Positions 23,201-32,926 of a stretch of DNA of 64,000 bases are shown one piece after another. Origin of the DNA: Syngnathus acus (Eukaryota; Chordata; Actinopteri; Syngnathiformes; Syngnathidae); assembly GCF_901709675.1 (NCBI RefSeq), contig NC_051095.1, forward strand, positions 22,295,456 to 22,359,455, written 5' to 3'. The position numbers and the translations under genes were made by a program. The notes below the pieces were generated by a model. It searched no databases, had not been told where the DNA came from, and worked only from the letters and a program-made list of their open reading frames with translations. Each line of letters opens with the position of its first letter. Position 1 is the stretch's first letter.

Positions 23201-23725
23201 GGTCAAACACGATATAAATCGATGTTTACGTTTAGCATCGATGCCAATAAATCGTAGAGCATTATATCGATTAATCGATGTGTATCGATGAATCGTTGCA
23301 CCCCTACTTGATGTCTTTCCGCAAAGTAATACGGCTTCACTTGAATTTCATCCGCTTGTTAATGCACATAATGCATGAGGAAGTTTCGAACATGCGCTCA
23401 GCTCATCTATAATCATTCATTTTCTGTTTTGATTGGTGGAGGTGTGTTTTTGACGGTCTTGCAGGTTGTTTAAGCTGATGTATTTGTAACTTGCAGGCAA
23501 TTGCTTGCAGAGCAGGCTGTGCTGCAAGAATCCCTTCAGAAGGAGTCCAAGGTGAACAAGCATTTGTCGATGGAGAATGAAGAGCTGCTCTGGAAACTCC
23601 ACAACGGGGAACCAAGCAGCCCACAGAAGGCATCCCCTAGCTCTGCATCTCCATCCCATTCCTTCAGCCTACAGTCACCTCCCAGCCCTGGGGCCTGCTC
23701 GCCCTTCCCGCTCTCACCCAGATAA
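2858..23725 (+). CDS. mtus1: Microtubule-associated tumour suppressor 1 homologue (ATIP family), 1440 aa
   Basis: Coding exons: 2858-5273, 5438-5686, 9472-9708, 10054-10152, 10668-10781, 14185-14393, 18150-18216, 20812-21026, 21176-21281, 21385-21458, 21536-21628, 21969-22085, 22185-22282, 23497-23725. All junctions are GT-AG and phase-consistent; the total is 4320 nt plus stop. The N-terminal two thirds is Ser/Pro/Lys-rich and low complexity. From residue about 1060 on, heptad-rich coiled coil is close to human MTUS1, for example [33 protein letters not shown] and [12 protein letters not shown] near the end. Family knowledge: MTUS1/ATIP3 binds and stabilises microtubules. The MTUS2 paralogue shares the C-terminus, but neighbours pdgfrl-slc7a2-mtmr7 identify MTUS1. 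The start was chosen as the first in-frame ATG after the acceptor at 2825. N-terminal sequence is poorly conserved, so middle exons (9472-10781) rest on phase and composition and are less certain. Confidence 0.92.
4112..5248 (+). repeat. mtus1: Three tandem 381-bp (127-aa) coding repeats in mtus1
   Basis: Units begin with codons for QVEHSPAQS at 4112, 4493 and 4874 (residues 419, 546 and 673), exactly 381 bp apart. Units 1 and 2 differ at one base, G4342 versus A4723, a silent AAG/AAA change. Unit 3 is diverged at many sites, including a two-residue deletion (ETLASSEPS versus [10 protein letters not shown]). Each unit is basic and Ser/Pro-rich, with [10 protein letters not shown] (S-P-x-K type sites) and an ITIPRHEKQ block. 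Human MTUS1 has no such triplication that I know of. A collapsed or expanded assembly is the alternative explanation. Confidence 0.95.
5438..10781 (+). CDS. mtus1: Middle mtus1 exons 2-5, poorly conserved linker
   Basis: Four phase-1/phase-1 exons: 5438-5686 (249 nt), 9472-9708 (237), 10054-10152 (99) and 10668-10781 (114). All are multiples of three, so any one could be skipped without a frameshift. The encoded protein is Ser/Thr/Pro/Arg-rich, like the linker of MTUS proteins, without recognisable domains. Acceptors include a tandem NAGNAG at 9466-9471 (TAGCAG) and two AGs 6 nt apart at 5436-5443, each able to add or drop one or two residues. At 10061 an alternative AG would bring in an immediate stop, so the AG at 10053 was chosen. 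Confidence is lower than for the C-terminal exons. Confidence 0.7.
6068..7187. repeat. 251-bp tandem array (about 4.5 units)
   Basis: Units start GTAAACAATCGCGTTTCTC at 6068, 6319, 6570, 6821 and 7072, and share GATCTAACGCATTGG and ACCTATGTTTCCCTTCC blocks. Copies differ by only a few substitutions, for example AAAGTTTGA at 6622 and AAAATTCG at 6873. The fifth unit is cut at 7187 by the nested insertion and resumes at 8301 (CTCGAAACATTAACAG). Confidence 0.9.
7190..8298. mobile_element. Nested inverted copy of the same MITE (1109 bp)
   Basis: It begins CCGTATTTTCCGCCC at 7190 and ends GGGCGGAAAATACGG at 8298, flanked by TA at 7188-7189 and 8299-8300. Removing it with one TA restores the host 251-bp unit (GATTTA then CTCGAAAC), as seen in intact units at, for example, 6429-6445. 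It holds about three 251-bp units in reverse (ACCAATGCGT at 7531, 7782 and 8033), fewer than the host copy. Confidence 0.9.
8745..8892. mobile_element. Truncated TA-target MITE (CAGTGATCCCT family)
   Basis: The right end reads GCAAGGGATCACTG followed by TA at 8893-8894, and the body has GCCGCAATGCACCGAAATATC and CCGCGATGCACTGAGGCGGC. This is the family of the complete element at 31191-31522. The left terminus is not recognisable. It lies in a mtus1 intron. Confidence 0.6.
9797..10540. repeat. ATTT/TTTA low-complexity tracts in mtus1 introns
   Basis: Runs of TTTA occur at about 9798-9822, 10398-10420 and 10478-10492, with T-rich tracts at 10500-10540. Two similar blocks (CACATTGGTGTGCACAATAT at about 10346 and CACGTTGGTGCACAATATT at about 10420) form a local imperfect tandem duplication of about 75 bp. 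Confidence 0.6.
10960..11242 (+). promoter_or_regulatory. mtus1: Possible internal mtus1 promoter / alternative first exon
   Basis: This intronic stretch is less AT-rich than its surroundings, with C-rich blocks such as CCTCCCATCGCC and ACCCCACCCACCTTCC. It ends in a good donor (TTAT-GTAAGT at 11239-11248) without an obvious acceptor. Human MTUS1 makes short ATIP isoforms from internal promoters. The position, just before the exon at 14185 that opens the shared coiled coil, fits that. No initiator or CpG island is clear, so this is inference. Confidence 0.3.
11250..14184. other. Large mtus1 intron
   Basis: This is the remainder of the intron between 10781 and 14185. It is mostly unique-looking AT-rich DNA. 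A short degraded copy of the teleost dispersed repeat lies at 13108-13165 (CAGCCATCCATTTTCTGAAC then GTGCTGGAGCCTATCCCA). Poly-T/A tracts are at 12426-12440 and 13160-13180. A possible but unconvincing exon at 11546-11664 is discussed under rejected items. Confidence 0.5.
14185..23725 (+). CDS. mtus1: mtus1 C-terminal coiled-coil exons
   Basis: Exons from 14185 to the stop code the conserved ATIP coiled coil common to all MTUS1 isoforms in other species. 14185-14393 has [20 protein letters not shown], aligning with the human segment around FEALTVVIQHLLSE. 18150-18216 has [15 protein letters not shown]. 20812-21026 is a Glu/Gln/Lys-rich helix. 21969-22085 has [19 protein letters not shown]. 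23497-23725 ends in a Ser/Pro-rich tail finishing PFPLSPR, matching the human end. Small introns (77-340 bp) between 21026 and 22184 are typical of compact fish genes. Confidence 0.95.
15098..16267. mobile_element. TA-target MITE, 1170 bp (CCGTAATTTC family)
   Basis: The left end is CCGTAATTTCTGGACTATAA and the right end is CTTATAGTCCGGAAATTATGG, with TA at 15096-15097 and 16268-16269. The subterminal motif GCCGCAC/CCGCAT repeats. Inside, a segment with GCAGCAACACG and GTAAAAGTCACCGAGA occurs twice (15300-15360 and 15435-15520), and another block (ATGCATTTCTT then CATAATGAGGGT) occurs at about 15640 and 15918. A (CTTAT)n stretch lies at 15383-15407. There is no transposase. It sits in a mtus1 intron. 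Confidence 0.85.
16270..18149. other. mtus1 intronic DNA, no gene seen
   Basis: This is unique-looking intron. A short open stretch after a good acceptor at 17341-17342 (TTATTACAG) was considered as an exon and rejected on phase. No repeats with clear ends were found. Confidence 0.5.
18557..18726. mobile_element. Complete 170-bp TA-target MITE
   Basis: It begins CCGTAATTTTCGGACTATAA and ends with the exact complement, GACTTATAGTCCGAAAATTACGG with one base offset, flanked by TA at 18555-18556 and 18727-18728. The subterminal motif AAGTCGC recurs four times. It belongs to the same broad group as 15098-16267 but has diverged TIRs. Confidence 0.9.
18730..20811. other. mtus1 intron, no supported gene
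   Basis: This is a long intron before the exon at 20812. Open frames at 19868-20254 (+) and 20511-20804 (-) have no recognisable motif and no splice context that would join them to mtus1. Otherwise the DNA is AT-rich without clear repeats. Confidence 0.5.
21282..21345 (+). repeat. GGTGA minisatellite at a mtus1 5' splice site
   Basis: Directly after the donor of exon 21176-21281 (GAAG-GTAAGT), GTGAG/GGTGA is repeated about six times and then decays (GGGGTGAAGTGAGTTGAGG). Each GGTGAG unit resembles a splice donor. The total intron is only 103 bp. Confidence 0.8.
22550..23306. mobile_element. Non-autonomous hAT element, 757 bp
   Basis: The termini are TAGGGGTGTAAATCACGG and GAATCGTTGCACCCCTA. 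An exact 8-bp duplication CTTGATGT lies at 22542-22549 and 23307-23314. The subterminal regions are rich in CGATAC/ATATCGAT motifs, typical of this fish hAT group. The interior is AT-rich without a transposase. It occupies most of the last mtus1 intron. Confidence 0.9.
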
Positions 23726-24420
23726 CGATGGCTCCCCCCGCTTCCAGGAAGCAAACAGACTCAAGTTATCCATCTTAAAGGTCACCCTGTTGACCTATTG
23801 GCAAAGCAACATTATCGGCTTGTGGGGGGTGGATCATATTTTTCAGATGAACTGTGTCATGATTTAGACAGACACAGACTGTTAAAATGCTGCACGCGAG
23901 CACTTAACCAAGGCCATGTTGTTCTTTGGCTGTCTACAGAGGCATGAGAATGGGGGTGAGGGTACAAAGACTCAGGACTTGAGTATCACAAAATGCAATC
24001 TTTTATTTTTATAGCCACTGGTGGTTTGTCTGTCTGGATGCTCGGCACTCGCGCATTGCATGCACATTGATGCACATATTTATACAGAATTGAGGCTGTG
24101 GATTCCTGCACGGTTAGTCACAAATATGTAAAAGTGTGACCCCCAACTGTCTTGGTAGAATGAAACATAGTAATTTCCAGAAGACATTAGCCTGATACTG
24201 TGGCAGGTCCACAGGGCCAATCCCAATTCTGACTGTTTGATGTGTTGTCCAACGTCACTCATCCTGAAGGAATCATCCTCATATAGCTTTAAAACTGGGG
24301 TCTGTTGGCAAGGAGAGGCTTTGCTTCAGCATGTTGTTTTGGAAATGTCTCCGACGTAGAATTTGGGTTTAAATTTGATTCTTGGAGAGTTAGCGCTGTT
24401 TGAAATATGCTATTAATAAA
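23726..24420 (+). terminator. mtus1: mtus1 3' UTR and polyadenylation signal
   Basis: After the TAA at 23723-23725 the sequence is non-coding. The first good poly(A) signal is AATAAA at 24415-24420, followed by a second AATAAA at 24423-24428 and T-rich DNA. This gives a 3' UTR of about 0.7 kb. pdgfrl ends convergently about 1 kb further right. Confidence 0.6.
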
Positions 24421-24523
24421 CTAATAAAAATATATTTTTAACATTAAAGGTTGGGTATATTTGGCTTCTGGGCAAAAATAAGACACTACATGAACTTAAT
24501 GTGATCTCTAAACTTTAGAACAG

Positions 24524-24575
24524 GGGTCACCAACCTCCTACAACACAACGGCTCATGTTCATGCTTGCAAGGAGC
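24524..24575. mobile_element. Fragment of a CAGGGGTCACCAACC-type hAT end
   Basis: CAGGGGTCACCAACCTCCTA matches a common fish hAT terminus. No partner end is visible nearby. A similar terminus in reverse (TTGGTGACCCCTGG) is at 50017-50030. Confidence 0.45.
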
Positions 24576-25186
24576 ATTCCACAATTCGTTCACATGCCTT
24601 AATTTTGCATTATTTTTAGAGGAGCGCTAACACTTGAATGGTGTGATAGCAAAAAAATGGCATCATGAGTAATGACGGAGCCAAGTCAATTGTCACATAC
24701 CTACTGTGGTGAGTACAATGTGAAGTTTTTATATTGATCAAAACTGACTGTGAACAATATTGTTGTGGAGACGTGATATATTGAAAGATGAAGGTAATTG
24801 TTTTATGCTCTAGTAATAATGACATTGATACTCAAATTTCTGCAGAATTCTATTGTTGAAAGTCAGAAGGAAGCAGCTCTAAAACAAAACACGTTCTGGG
24901 CACGTGTAACGCATTCCACATATGGAGCAAATTAGAATGTCAGCTTGGCAAAATTCTCAGCTTTAACCAGATTCTTCTCGTGACTAGCTACAAAGCCACA
25001 GCAAATCTCTTAATGCTGCTGTCTCCCTCTCCTGTGAAGAAACACAGCAGCTAAGTGCATTCTAATGTTGGAGGAAATGGGAAGCTGTCTTTTTAATTTG
25101 ACTCGCAATGTATTCAATTAGCTTTTTAACGTTCGACACTTAAATAGTGAGCAGAAGTGTTTCACTTTGTGTTTTTAATAAAGCAA

Positions 25187-25528
25187 CTTTAAGTGAAAAT
25201 CAACACGCAAAATTTTCTCAGCAGTATGTTGTATGTGCCCCCACTAGTCTAAACATGACATTAACATTGCGTTTGTGGAATTTGAGTTAAGCAGCAAAAT
25301 CCACCTGTTTTTACCCATCTCAGGGGGCGACCATTTTTGCCATACGCTGTCGACTGACAATGACATCACAGTTGCCAAATCACAGGTCACATCCAATCAC
25401 GCCTCAGCTTCAGAAAACTGGTGTTTATTCAGATTCCACAAACGAAACATTTATCAAAATAATGTGATTCAATCAGTTGGAGAGAACATATTACAAAGAA
25501 AATTTGGGTGTTGACTTTCCCTTTAAAG
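25187..25528. mobile_element. TTTAAGTGAAAATCAACAC-type repeat abutting the pdgfrl stop codon
   Basis: The left end is CTTTAAGTGAAAATCAACAC and the right end is GTGTTGACTTTCCCTTTAAAG, as imperfect inverted repeats. The interior has ACTAGTCTAAAC, AGCAAAATCCACCTGTTTT and CAATCACGCCTCAGCTTC. Related copies lie at 26612-26850 and 62890-63090. Its right end is 8 bp from the pdgfrl stop, so most of that gene's 3' UTR is made of it. Confidence 0.75.
25424..25429 (-). terminator. pdgfrl: Candidate pdgfrl poly(A) signal
   Basis: AATAAA is read on the minus strand here (TTTATT on plus), 107 nt beyond the stop codon. It lies inside the repeat at 25187-25528, so the transcript end may be transposon-supplied. 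Confidence 0.45.
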
Positions 25529-25535
25529 AGAAAAG

Positions 25536-28500
25536 CTATTTGGACATGATGCTAGTCATGACAAGTGTCTCGCCATGCTGGTTCTTGGCTTTGCAGATGT
25601 ACTTTCCAAAATCAATGGTCTCCATGTCGTCAACGCTGAGAACGCTTTGTGTGATACGTGTCGTTTGACCCCGCCCTCGATTGACGAGCCTCCATGAGGT
25701 TTGGGTGTGAACGGGACGCTGGCCCTGAAACAAACAACAAATCATATCCCTCTGTAAAAATCATAACTTGTATTTAGGGGGAGTGGGGAGGGGCTAAAAC
25801 AAGTAATTTAAGCTTCAACAACTTTTTTCACAACAGAAAAACTTAAAATATTATGAATTGCCCAAATTAAAGTTTGATCATAGTGTGTTTCCTTGAAAAC
25901 TTGAGTTCACCTGACTTTTTTTACTTTTACAGCGCAGGAATATATTCAAGAAATACTGCATATAGACTAACTAGTATGATCAGTATTACATGGAGTTGAT
26001 CACAAGTCAGTAGAGTAAATCTATTCTCACGCAATAGGGGCTGAATCGATTTTTAGAAATTGACTTCAAATCTTTACTATACCACAAAGTATGATTCCTC
26101 CCCTCATAAATATTTAAAGCACTAGCCTTATAAGTAAAGTAGCTTACAGATAATTTTACTTGACGCAGTTGACGTGGGACAACACAAGGTGTGTGAGGAA
26201 AAACTTAGTGTCTGTAACATATCATTGATTAAACGGCAATTAAGATAAAAGCACAATCCTCCAAAGTGACTGCAAAAAAAAAAAAAACCATTTAATTCAA
26301 CTCCACTTTCAAATGCACATCAAGGCTATGAACAGTTTTTTTTGTTTTGTTTTTAAACCCAACACCTGCAAAAATAAAAAATACCATTAAAATCCAGAAA
26401 GAAAACACTTTTCAACCAAAACTTATCTTGCCAATTTAGTGGTAATGTGCGTTCTGTCGCAGAACCGAAATGCAGGTTTTTTTGTGATTCTGGGAGCCAA
26501 AAAACAAATCTGAAGCTTCTAGAGCATTTTCTGTTTGGGCTCTATAACTCCGGAAAGCCCTTCTTGCAGAAATTAGAGCTGCTACCCCAGTAGAAATGTT
26601 TGAATCGTGACTTAAAGGGGACGTCAACCCCAGTAACATGTACAATAATGTTTCCCCACTAGTCCAAACACCACATTCTGATTAATATTTCATTTGTGGA
26701 ATATGAGTTTACGCAGCAAAATCCACTTGTTTTCATCCCTCTCAGGAGGCGGCCATTTTGCCACTTACTTTCGACTTAAAATGACACAGTTGACAGGTCT
26801 CAAGTCAAAATCGATCACGGCACAGCTTCATAAAACTGGTGAGCTGACTGTTTAATTGTTTTGAACAAGACATCCCTCTCACCTGCCCGGGAAAAGACCA
26901 GGTGAAGCTTACGTCGACGTCCGGCTCCCCTATCACACTGCAGGTCACGTTGACATTGTCGCCGCCGCTCGCCTGCTCAGAAGAAGCCTTCAGGCTCACG
27001 AATGGTGGACTGCTGGGGACTGTTGACAGTGGGAAGTGTGCAAGAATGGTCAGGTCCAACTAGCCTAACTTTAGCTGAACCAATAAGCAGACAGTTAACA
27101 AGTACAAGACAGCTTTACCCTCTACATAGAGCAGCTGGTATTTGGTGGAGATCTGCGGTGTTCCTTTGCCTACAGCCTTGCAGTAGAACACCCCCTGATA
27201 CTCGTGGTCAGGTGTCTGCAGGACAAAACCCTTGGCGGGGTCATAGTTCACCAAGGTCTCATTGGTTGGGATCTCCTCAGGCGGCACTTCTCTGTGCAGC
27301 GACACCTTGGCCTGCGGAGTGGTCACGCGACACGGTACCACGGCCGGCTTGTCTGGGCGCAGGTACACAATCTGGAAGTGGATGTCCGATGGGACAAAGA
27401 GGTTGTCCTTGTCTGTAAAAGATTTTTGGCATTGATTATTGTCAACTTCTTACTAAGGTTTGACAATTATTAATCATGAAGCCGCTACGTATTTAAAGAA
27501 TCAAGGAACCATAAATTTGAGAAAATATAGCGGTGGTGGAGTGGTAGAGTGTGTTGTTAGGAGTCCAATCTGCCTATCACTTCTTAAATTTTGTCCAAAC
27601 ACCAGATCTTAGCCTTGGTGTTTATAGATTGTCATGATGTTATCCCACTCATTTACCAATCAGTGCCATGGATTTTGGTAATCACAGGTTGTGAATTTTT
27701 CCATGCAACACAAGTATGCATTCATCTCATCAGTCGTGGATAAGCCTATCTTTGGGAGACAAACGGGGTATATTGCAGGGAAAAACGAATAAACAACACC
27801 TACTATATTTCCCTTGTCATTCATACTTCATAAAATCTTCAAGAACTTAATATGCCTTAATTGTTTGAAACAAATTGTTTGACAAAACAAAATGTGTTAG
27901 TGATTTGATTAGAGCTGTCAAAAATCAGTTGATTATTTGACAAACTATTATCAAATTAATCTACGACTATTTTGATATTCCACTAATCGTTTAGAGCACA
28001 GGTGTCAAACTCAAGGCCCGGGGGCCAGATACGGCCCGCCACGTCATTTTATGTGGCCCGCGAAGACAAATTGTGCATCAAATTTGTATCATTACTAGAA
28101 TTGCAAATTGTCTTCACTTTTAATATCTTTTTTTTTTTAATATTTGACCAGTTTTTACTCATCTGATTTGAAAACGAGTTATTCGTCAGTTTGTTTTGTA
28201 ACTTTTACTGTATATATGAGGTGCTCATACATTTATTTGGGTAGACGGTCATAATGGCCCTCCGAAAGAAGCTATGACTACAATGCGGCCCGTGAAAAAA
28301 ACGTGTTTGACACCCCTGGTTTAGAGCCCCTATTATCTTCAAATTGTCCAAATACGCTGACTTCAGCATCTCAACCGTAAATATTCTCTGATTTCTGGAA
28401 CTGAATCAGTTTCATAAAGGTTGGTGAGTAGAGCACAACATCAATCTCTGTCATGTAATATTGCGTCATTGTCTGTTAGTTTTTGTAATCACAAAATAAA

Positions 28501-30722
28501 CAACAATAATTGATGAAGTTTTGTAATGAAAATGCATTACAAAACAAAAAAAATCAACAATGTCTACAAAAGCTGTATGTTCATTCACCTGCAAAATAGA
28601 TGTGGGAGGCATACACACGTTCATGGTCCTTTTCGCACTCACCACCATCACACACGATCACCCAGCAACTGTACTGTCCAGTGTCAGCAGCTGAGGGCGA
28701 GGTCAGGATGAGCTGACTGTACTTGTCGCTCTGTATAATGCTGAAGGAGGAAAACATAGAAAGTATGGGAAGTGATACTGTGATATCCAGCTCGAGGTCC
28801 ATGCACTAATACGCTATTTGTCCTTATGTACACATTGCAGAGCTGTTCATGAATGCACGTTCTGATCACCTGAGCCGAGAGTCGTTGAAGGTGTCCAGGT
28901 ATGTGGGATAAGACCACCCGATGTTGGAGCCTTTGCAGCGCAGCTCTATGTCATTCCCGGGGGCCAGAATGGTGCTCTGGCCCAGACGCAGGAAACGGCC
29001 TTTTTCCAATACCTGTGTCAGGAGGCTGTGACCTCTCCCTCCTACCTCCTTCAGTTTGGGGTGACGCATCTTCCCCCGTTTCCCTCCCGGTCTGATTCGA
29101 TTTTCCCCTGAATCCTTTCTTCTCTTGGCTTGCTGGCAAGAGCCTTTAAAAGAGAGTTAGAGAATCTATTTTTTTTACCGTTTGCTACCTGTTTTAGAAA
29201 TGCTTGGCAAATTCCAGCCTCAATTTGTTTTATGATTCATTTTCAACAGTGATGTCCTTGGTCATCTCCCATCTTCCCATGAAGTCGGAAACAATGGCGG
29301 ATGGTGCGATCTGACATTGACCATGGAATTAATCTTTCATTTCTTTGGAAGTCGTTCTAGCCTACAGTTAATTTTTATTCATCTCTTGAAATTATTGATT
29401 TTCCTGACATCCAGAGAGGTTAGCAATTTGACTATTTGTCACCCTTTAAATAGGCTGACTGATTACAAGTTTGACAATAGCTGTAATGTTAATTAGGGGT
29501 CATTTACTTATGTCAACAGTACTACAGCTAAAGCTCGATTTTGCGCGCACTTTGGAATCCAGAATTTGGGACTTGCGTTAACCGCAAAAGCACGTTGTAA
29601 CGAAAGTCTTGGTGGGTTGTTTTTTTTAGAAAGGCTTGTTTTTTAGGCAGTCGAAGGGGACCTTTGTCACGTTAATTTAGGTCATGCATGTTGTTGGGCA
29701 GCCGAAGGAGTCCGTTTGCTCCACATACACACATCAGAGTCTGTTGACATTTTATTAAAAGAGAAGCAATACGCAGAAGACAATATCTGGCAGATTAGTA
29801 AATCATTTTGATGCTATGTGAATGGATGGAAGAGAGAATATAGCAGCCACTTATTCTACTACTGTGTCCAGCCACGCTCTTTGATTTGTGAGCGACTGTG
29901 GATGAGGTGCTTCTGCGAACTTCCCCTTTTCCCAATCGATAACATTTAAGTTACTTGGGTTAAGATATTTGGGTTTTTTCTTTCATTGCCAGAGGGGTAC
30001 CAGCAATTTCGTCCATGTTTGTTTTTGTCTCGTAAGAGTGCTCATTACAACTCACATCCGGATTTTTGAACCTTGGCTAAAATCAAGCCCAAGTTGAACA
30101 CTGGTGTCTAGGGATTCTTTGCGCGTGTGCTTCCAGCAGCTATAATAACATTCGAGCAAGATGTTTGAAATCCTTTTGTTCTGTCATATGTGGCCCAATA
30201 TACTCTCACTGTTGATGGTGGTCATTTCATTCTCAAGGAGCACTAAAATAAATCTACAAAACAGTCTTTATGCGGATGAGGTGTTCCACTTTCATAACGA
30301 ATGGAGGACCACTTCCAGCACAAGGCATGTTTATCAAAAACATGTGTAGTGAAACTACAAACTCGGAGAACTGCATGTGATTGTACAAAAGTGCCCCCAA
30401 ACTAATATTCTGTTTCAGTTTTTCTAGAATTTAGCAACGGTCCTCGTGGGAGGGTTGGAGCCTACCACAACTGAGTTTGTGCTAGAGGCTATAGGAACAT
30501 ATTAGACAATCATTCACAGTCATGGACGATGAGTGTGTTCAATTTTCCAAACATGCAAGTTTTTGGAATGTGGGAGGAAGCTGGAGTATGCGTTAAAACA
30601 GAAACAAGGATGAGGAGAACATGGCAACTCCAAAAAGGAAGTCAAACAAATGTTGCAACAGACTTACCATGATGGAGCGCCACCCAAAACAGTGCGAGGC
30701 AAAGCACAACAAAAAGCTTCAT
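25536..30722 (-). CDS. pdgfrl: Platelet-derived growth factor receptor-like protein, 366 aa
   Basis: Exons in transcript order: 30722-30668, 29143-28870, 28740-28589, 27412-27119, 27019-26883, 25724-25536. All sites are GT-AG, phases agree, and the total is 1098 nt plus TAG; human PDGFRL is 375 aa. Exon 1 codes a signal peptide (MKLFVVLCLALFWVAL). Exon 2 codes a basic linker, then the first Ig domain, which ends in exon 3 (ELRCKGSNIGWSYP to YSCWVIVC). Exon 4 holds a second Ig-like domain (VVPCRVT to VFYCKAV). Exons 5-6 hold the third (NVTCSVIGEPDV to GKYICKAKN). There is no membrane segment and no kinase, so it is a secreted protein related to the PDGF receptor ectodomain. Its molecular role is not well defined. 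It is convergent with mtus1, as in human. Confidence 0.95.
26612..26850. mobile_element. Second copy of the 25187-type repeat, in a pdgfrl intron
   Basis: It starts CTTAAAGGGGACGTCAACCCC and shares CCACTAGTCCAAAC, AGCAAAATCCACTTGTTTT and GGCGGCCATTTTGCCAC with 25187-25528. The right half is truncated or diverged. It ends about 30 bp from the donor of pdgfrl exon 5 (26883). Confidence 0.65.
27998..28319. mobile_element. Non-autonomous hAT element, 322 bp (CAGGTGTCAAACTC family)
   Basis: Termini are ACAGGTGTCAAACTCAAGG and CGTGTTTGACACCCCTGG, flanked by an exact 8-bp duplication TTTAGAGC at 27990-27997 and 28320-28327. Subterminal GGCCCG-type motifs are typical of the family. It lies in the pdgfrl intron between exons 28740-28589 and 27412-27119. 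A sister copy is at 34023-34341 in opposite orientation. Confidence 0.9.
30410..30640. repeat. Degraded teleost dispersed repeat
   Basis: Fragments such as AATGTGGGAGGAAGCTGGAGTA, ATTCACAGTCATGGACGATG and GAGGAGAACATGGCAACTCC correspond to the very common fish repeat whose tail also occurs at 985-1135. It lies in intron 1 of pdgfrl, about 30 bp from the exon 1 donor. Confidence 0.6.
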
Positions 30723-31190
30723 GCTGTGCTGGATGTTGGGTCCCAAGGCCGAGCAGCGCAAAAGATCTCTCAAGAGGGGGCTTTTAAAGGGGCTTCAGGG
30801 TGGTAATGTAGGTCAGAGTCTGTAGGCTCCGGCTGCACTCTTCAGCTTTCCAGCGCCATCCCTCCTCTGGAATGAGAGGGAAGGGAAAGTATAAAAAAAA
30901 CAAAAAACTCAGCGAACTTTGGTGAACGTCCCTCCTTTCTTATGGATCAGTTGACCCAAATGTTCTTTAATGTCCTCTGCTGGCCAAAAATGTGTACAAC
31001 ACCGCCACCACCTCAGCTGCACTTTTCATCGTGTTTTTTTACTTGAATGACGGTCGTTTTGTACATGGCAGTCCATTGACGGTGCGGTGAGGTTTATGGT
31101 TAATGAGGCAGTCCTTTTTACACCTTTGTGAGCCAAGCCTAATGGCCTATATTTGCCATTAAATTTGAAAAAAAAAAAGAAAAACATATA

Positions 31191-31522
31191 CTGTAATCCC
31201 TCGTTTCTCGCGGATAATTGGTTCCAAAAACCACCGGCGATAAGTGAAATCCGCGAAATACGGTCACCAACAAGAAGTACTGGGCAGGCTAACGAGTTAG
31301 CGGAAAGATGCTAATTCGCGATCGTGCCAACACGCGAAAACGGACTTCTAAAGGAATGTAAACGAACATATGGAGCAATACTACATTGTCCTAAAGGTTA
31401 GACACATGCTTCCTCAATTTAGAAGTTTTATTTTGACTTTTAAATGTTTTTTTAATTTGGAAAAGAATCCGCGATGTAGTGAAGCCGCAATAAACGAAAC
31501 GCGAAGTAGCGAGGGATCACTG
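31191..31522. mobile_element. TA-target MITE, 332 bp (CTGTAATCCCTCG family)
   Basis: It begins CTGTAATCCCTCGTTTCTCG and ends CGAAGTAGCGAGGGATCACTG, with TA at 31189-31190 and 31523-31524. Just inside both ends are CGCGGATAA/CCGCGAAAT and CCGCGATG/GAAGCCGCAAT motifs. A (CA)n microsatellite (31523-31541) follows directly. It is in the pdgfrl-slc7a2 intergenic region. Confidence 0.85.
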
Positions 31523-31544
31523 TACACACACACACACACACACC

Positions 31545-32660
31545 TATATAGCTCTCACGATTGAGAATTCTAAACACCAAGAGGAGAAAGCATGTAAAAA
31601 CCCTACATCGAGCTCTTCCTTTAATATCTTTTGAAGCTGTACAAGCTGTATAAAGACAATACAGTCCACATACCTGGGAAACATATTATGTCCCTAAGGC
31701 TGTATCAGTAATGTGCAGTATTAAAGCCCAGTTTGCCATAGTGTGATAAAAAATAAAAACACATAATTACTGTAAGAAATTATAATCAAATATCATTCAT
31801 TCAGACTGTAACAGTTGAAACGTACAGAAAGGCCACTAAATAAGACTCTTTGTAAAGTTAATCGTTACATAACACTTGTTGCTCTGTTCTAGCATATCAT
31901 GAATAAACAAAAGCAACAAATACATGCCTTCTAAATTGAGACTGCATATCAATCTAAATATAATTTGTATTTGTCGAGACATTGTAATCACATGAAACAA
32001 CTGATGAATCATCTAAAATATACTGATTGACATTTTGAGCATTGTACAACATGAAAGAAAATAAAAGTGCTTTAAACTACACTCACCAATCACAGCATTA
32101 GCTACACATTGCACAATGTACGTCATGATATGTAACGCAAGCGCTGTATTTAAGTATCTGAATACACATGTTGAGCTTGGATAGAAAGGTATCCCTTTAA
32201 TGTGTTTTTGTGGTTGTAGTGTTGCTTTCCATTGTGCAGGTGTACCTAATGTTGTGGCATATAGCACAAAATCTGCTTATCAAAAGACTAAAAATACACT
32301 TGCACCATTAAATGAACAGAGGAATTCAAAAAATAGTTTTGCAAAGGCAACCTTCTTACAATGAAAAGCAAATTCTCTAACAAGTAACGTCCATACTAAA
32401 ACCATCTCAGTCTTGCACTGACTGTGTCAATCTGAGGGAAATCACTCTCCAGTGTGTTACCTGTCCTTTCCATTGTGCCCGAGACACAATGTCAGAGCAG
32501 TCGCTCATCATGCGACCACTGACACAAAATACTGACATGGCTTTCAAAGACCGAATGTAGTGAGGCCCACGTTGGTGAAACTGTTTATATGAGTTCCTGG
32601 AGCTATGCTATTATGTATGTTGGGCCTGGGTTTCACCTCACAGTATATTAGCACTAAAAT
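31545..32660. other. Intergenic DNA / slc7a2 3' UTR
   Basis: No gene is seen. slc7a2 transcription enters from the right (stop at 32670). I did not find a convincing minus-strand AATAAA close to the stop, so the 3' UTR end is not placed. Confidence 0.45.
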
Positions 32661-32669
32661 GAAGGAATC

Positions 32670-32892
32670 TTAAAACTGGCTGGTCTTCTCTGGGCAGATG
32701 AAGCGCTCCTGTTGCTTCTCGACTGCAGTCAATCCGGCCTGTTTGGCAGTACTGCTTGTGCCCTGGAGAGAGCGCTGGCGCTCCACACTGTGCCACATGC
32801 CATAACCGAAATAGATCAAGAAGCCTAAGAGAGGGAACAGGTGGGGAAAAATAAATGTACTGTACACACTCTCACACACACACACACACGTG

Positions 32893-32926
<34 letters not shown>

